Positions 5,603 through 6,025 of a stretch of DNA of 6,025 bases are shown piece after piece. Each line of letters starts with the position of its first letter. The first letter of the stretch is position 1. The stretch comes from Clostridia bacterium. Lineage in GTDB: Bacteria > Bacillota_A > Clostridia > UBA1212 > UBA1255. Below the pieces are notes generated by a model. The model was given only the letters and a program-made list of their open reading frames with translations. It was not told where the DNA came from and searched no databases. The position numbers and the translations under genes are program-made. The stretch covers positions 1 to 6,025 of the forward strand of contig JAFWZH010000208.1 in the NCBI GenBank assembly GCA_017522515.1, read 5' to 3'.

Positions 5603-5621
5603 GGGGCGATTATCTCGCCCC
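5603..5621. repeat. second GGGGCGA hairpin, overlapping the mobilization gene end
   Basis: GGGGCGA (5603-5609) and TCGCCCC (5615-5621) form a seven-pair stem with loop TTATC. The stem contains the stop codon region of the minus-strand gene. The arms are identical to those at 1841-1860 and the flanks are similar (CCCCTTAT against CCCCTTTAT). Confidence 0.55.
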
Positions 5622-6025
5622 TTTATCTCTGCTTCGGTAAGGGTGGTTGGCATTCTGTCTATCAGCCTTTTCCTGATACCGCTTTATCTTGTCGTGCATG
5701 GTTTCGGCTTTTGGAGTGGCGTTCTCTCCGTAGGCTTCTTCCCACTTGGCACATTCTTTCTGATATGCCTCTGTGGCACGCTTTGCGGTATAAAATGCTG
5801 TGTAGAAATCCTGCACCGTTGCAAAAGCATTCTGTCTGACGATACCGGATAATCCAGCTTTGAGGGTTCGTATTTCCTCGTTTTTGGTGGCAATCCTGCT
5901 TTCAAGCTCCTTTTTCTTGGTAAGCCTTGCAAGTCCCTTTAAATCGCTTAATTCAAGCTCCAACATATTCCGTTCACGCTCTGCCTCAAAGATAAGACGA
6001 TTTTGCTTATCAAGCGTAATCTTGA
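5610..6025 (-). CDS. MobA/MobL-type mobilization protein, C-terminal part (5' end outside window)
   Basis: The minus-strand frame is open from the right edge to the stop at 5610-5612. It gives 137 complete residues, so this is the tail of a larger gene. It opens KITLDKQNRLIFEAERERN, then MLELELSDLKGLARLTK. These are long charged heptads that form a coiled coil, followed by KKELESRIATKNEEIRTLKAGLSG. Next comes a helical module (TVQDFYTAFYTAKRATEAYQKE, then KWEEAYGE) and a basic, disordered tail (HDKIKRYQEKADRQ, ending YRSRDKGAR). This coiled-coil plus F-x-x-A-Y/F-x-x-A-K-x-A-x-x-x-Y pattern is familiar from the C-termini of MobA/MobL relaxases of Firmicutes mobilizable elements; the catalytic N-terminal domain lies outside the window. 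The DNA is visibly richer in G+C than the neighbouring genes, consistent with a different origin. The frame is certain and the family assignment moderate, since other coiled-coil proteins could look alike. Confidence 0.65.
   Translation of the reverse strand, partial: KITLDKQNRLIFEAERERNMLELELSDLKGLARLTKKKELESRIATKNEEIRTLKAGLSGIVRQNAFATVQDFYTAFYTAKRATEAYQKECAKWEEAYGENATPKAETMHDKIKRYQEKADRQNANHPYRSRDKGAR

Noticed and set aside
5595..5852. Plus-strand 85-residue hydrophobic ORF (possible membrane protein)
   Set aside because: It reads opposite the coiled-coil mobilization protein, starts inside the terminator stem region without a ribosome binding site, and its hydrophobicity is the usual mirror of a charged helical protein on the other strand.

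Overview
The window suggests a low-GC Gram-positive gut-type anaerobe of the Clostridia (Lachnospiraceae-like). The evidence is A+T-rich codon use, strong AGGAG-type ribosome binding sites before nearly every gene, a DHA3-type drug exporter, a 7TM-HD-GYP protein and a mobilization-protein tail on the minus strand. The organism cannot be named from the sequence alone. The mix of unrelated cargo genes, a gene remnant, several stem-loops and a G+C-richer mobilization gene points to the accessory part of a mobilizable or conjugative element, or its junction with the chromosome. That reading is inference.

Layout. Positions 1-362 hold the C-terminal end of a HEAT-repeat-like protein. Positions 363-538 are a leader region with a 12-codon leader peptide ORF, a perfect 10-bp hairpin and a stem that buries the ribosome binding site of the next gene. 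Positions 539-1831 encode a 430-residue MFS exporter of the macrolide-efflux type, followed by a GGGGCGA hairpin. Positions 1861-2193 are a non-coding island with three copies of TTATA-N4-GTTATA and two stem-loops; it looks like a protein-binding or recombination region. Four plus-strand genes follow: a 79-residue small protein (2194-2433), an unrecognised 134-residue acidic protein (2541-2945), a GNAT acetyltransferase (3004-3483) and a complete 7TM-PAS-HD-GYP cyclic-di-GMP phosphodiesterase (3550-5265).

Directly after the HD-GYP stop lies the last ~40 codons of a helix-turn-helix antitoxin-type regulator without a start (5266-5409), ending in a strong intrinsic terminator. A 17-bp bidirectional terminator and a second GGGGCGA hairpin then separate it from the C-terminal end of a minus-strand MobA/MobL-type mobilization protein, which runs off the right edge.

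Functionally, the best-supported regulated unit is the exporter with its leader, which has the architecture of drug-inducible attenuation (ribosome stalling on a short peptide switches the RNA fold and exposes the exporter's ribosome binding site). The HD-GYP protein should lower cyclic-di-GMP in response to a membrane or ligand signal. Nothing in the window links it mechanistically to the exporter.
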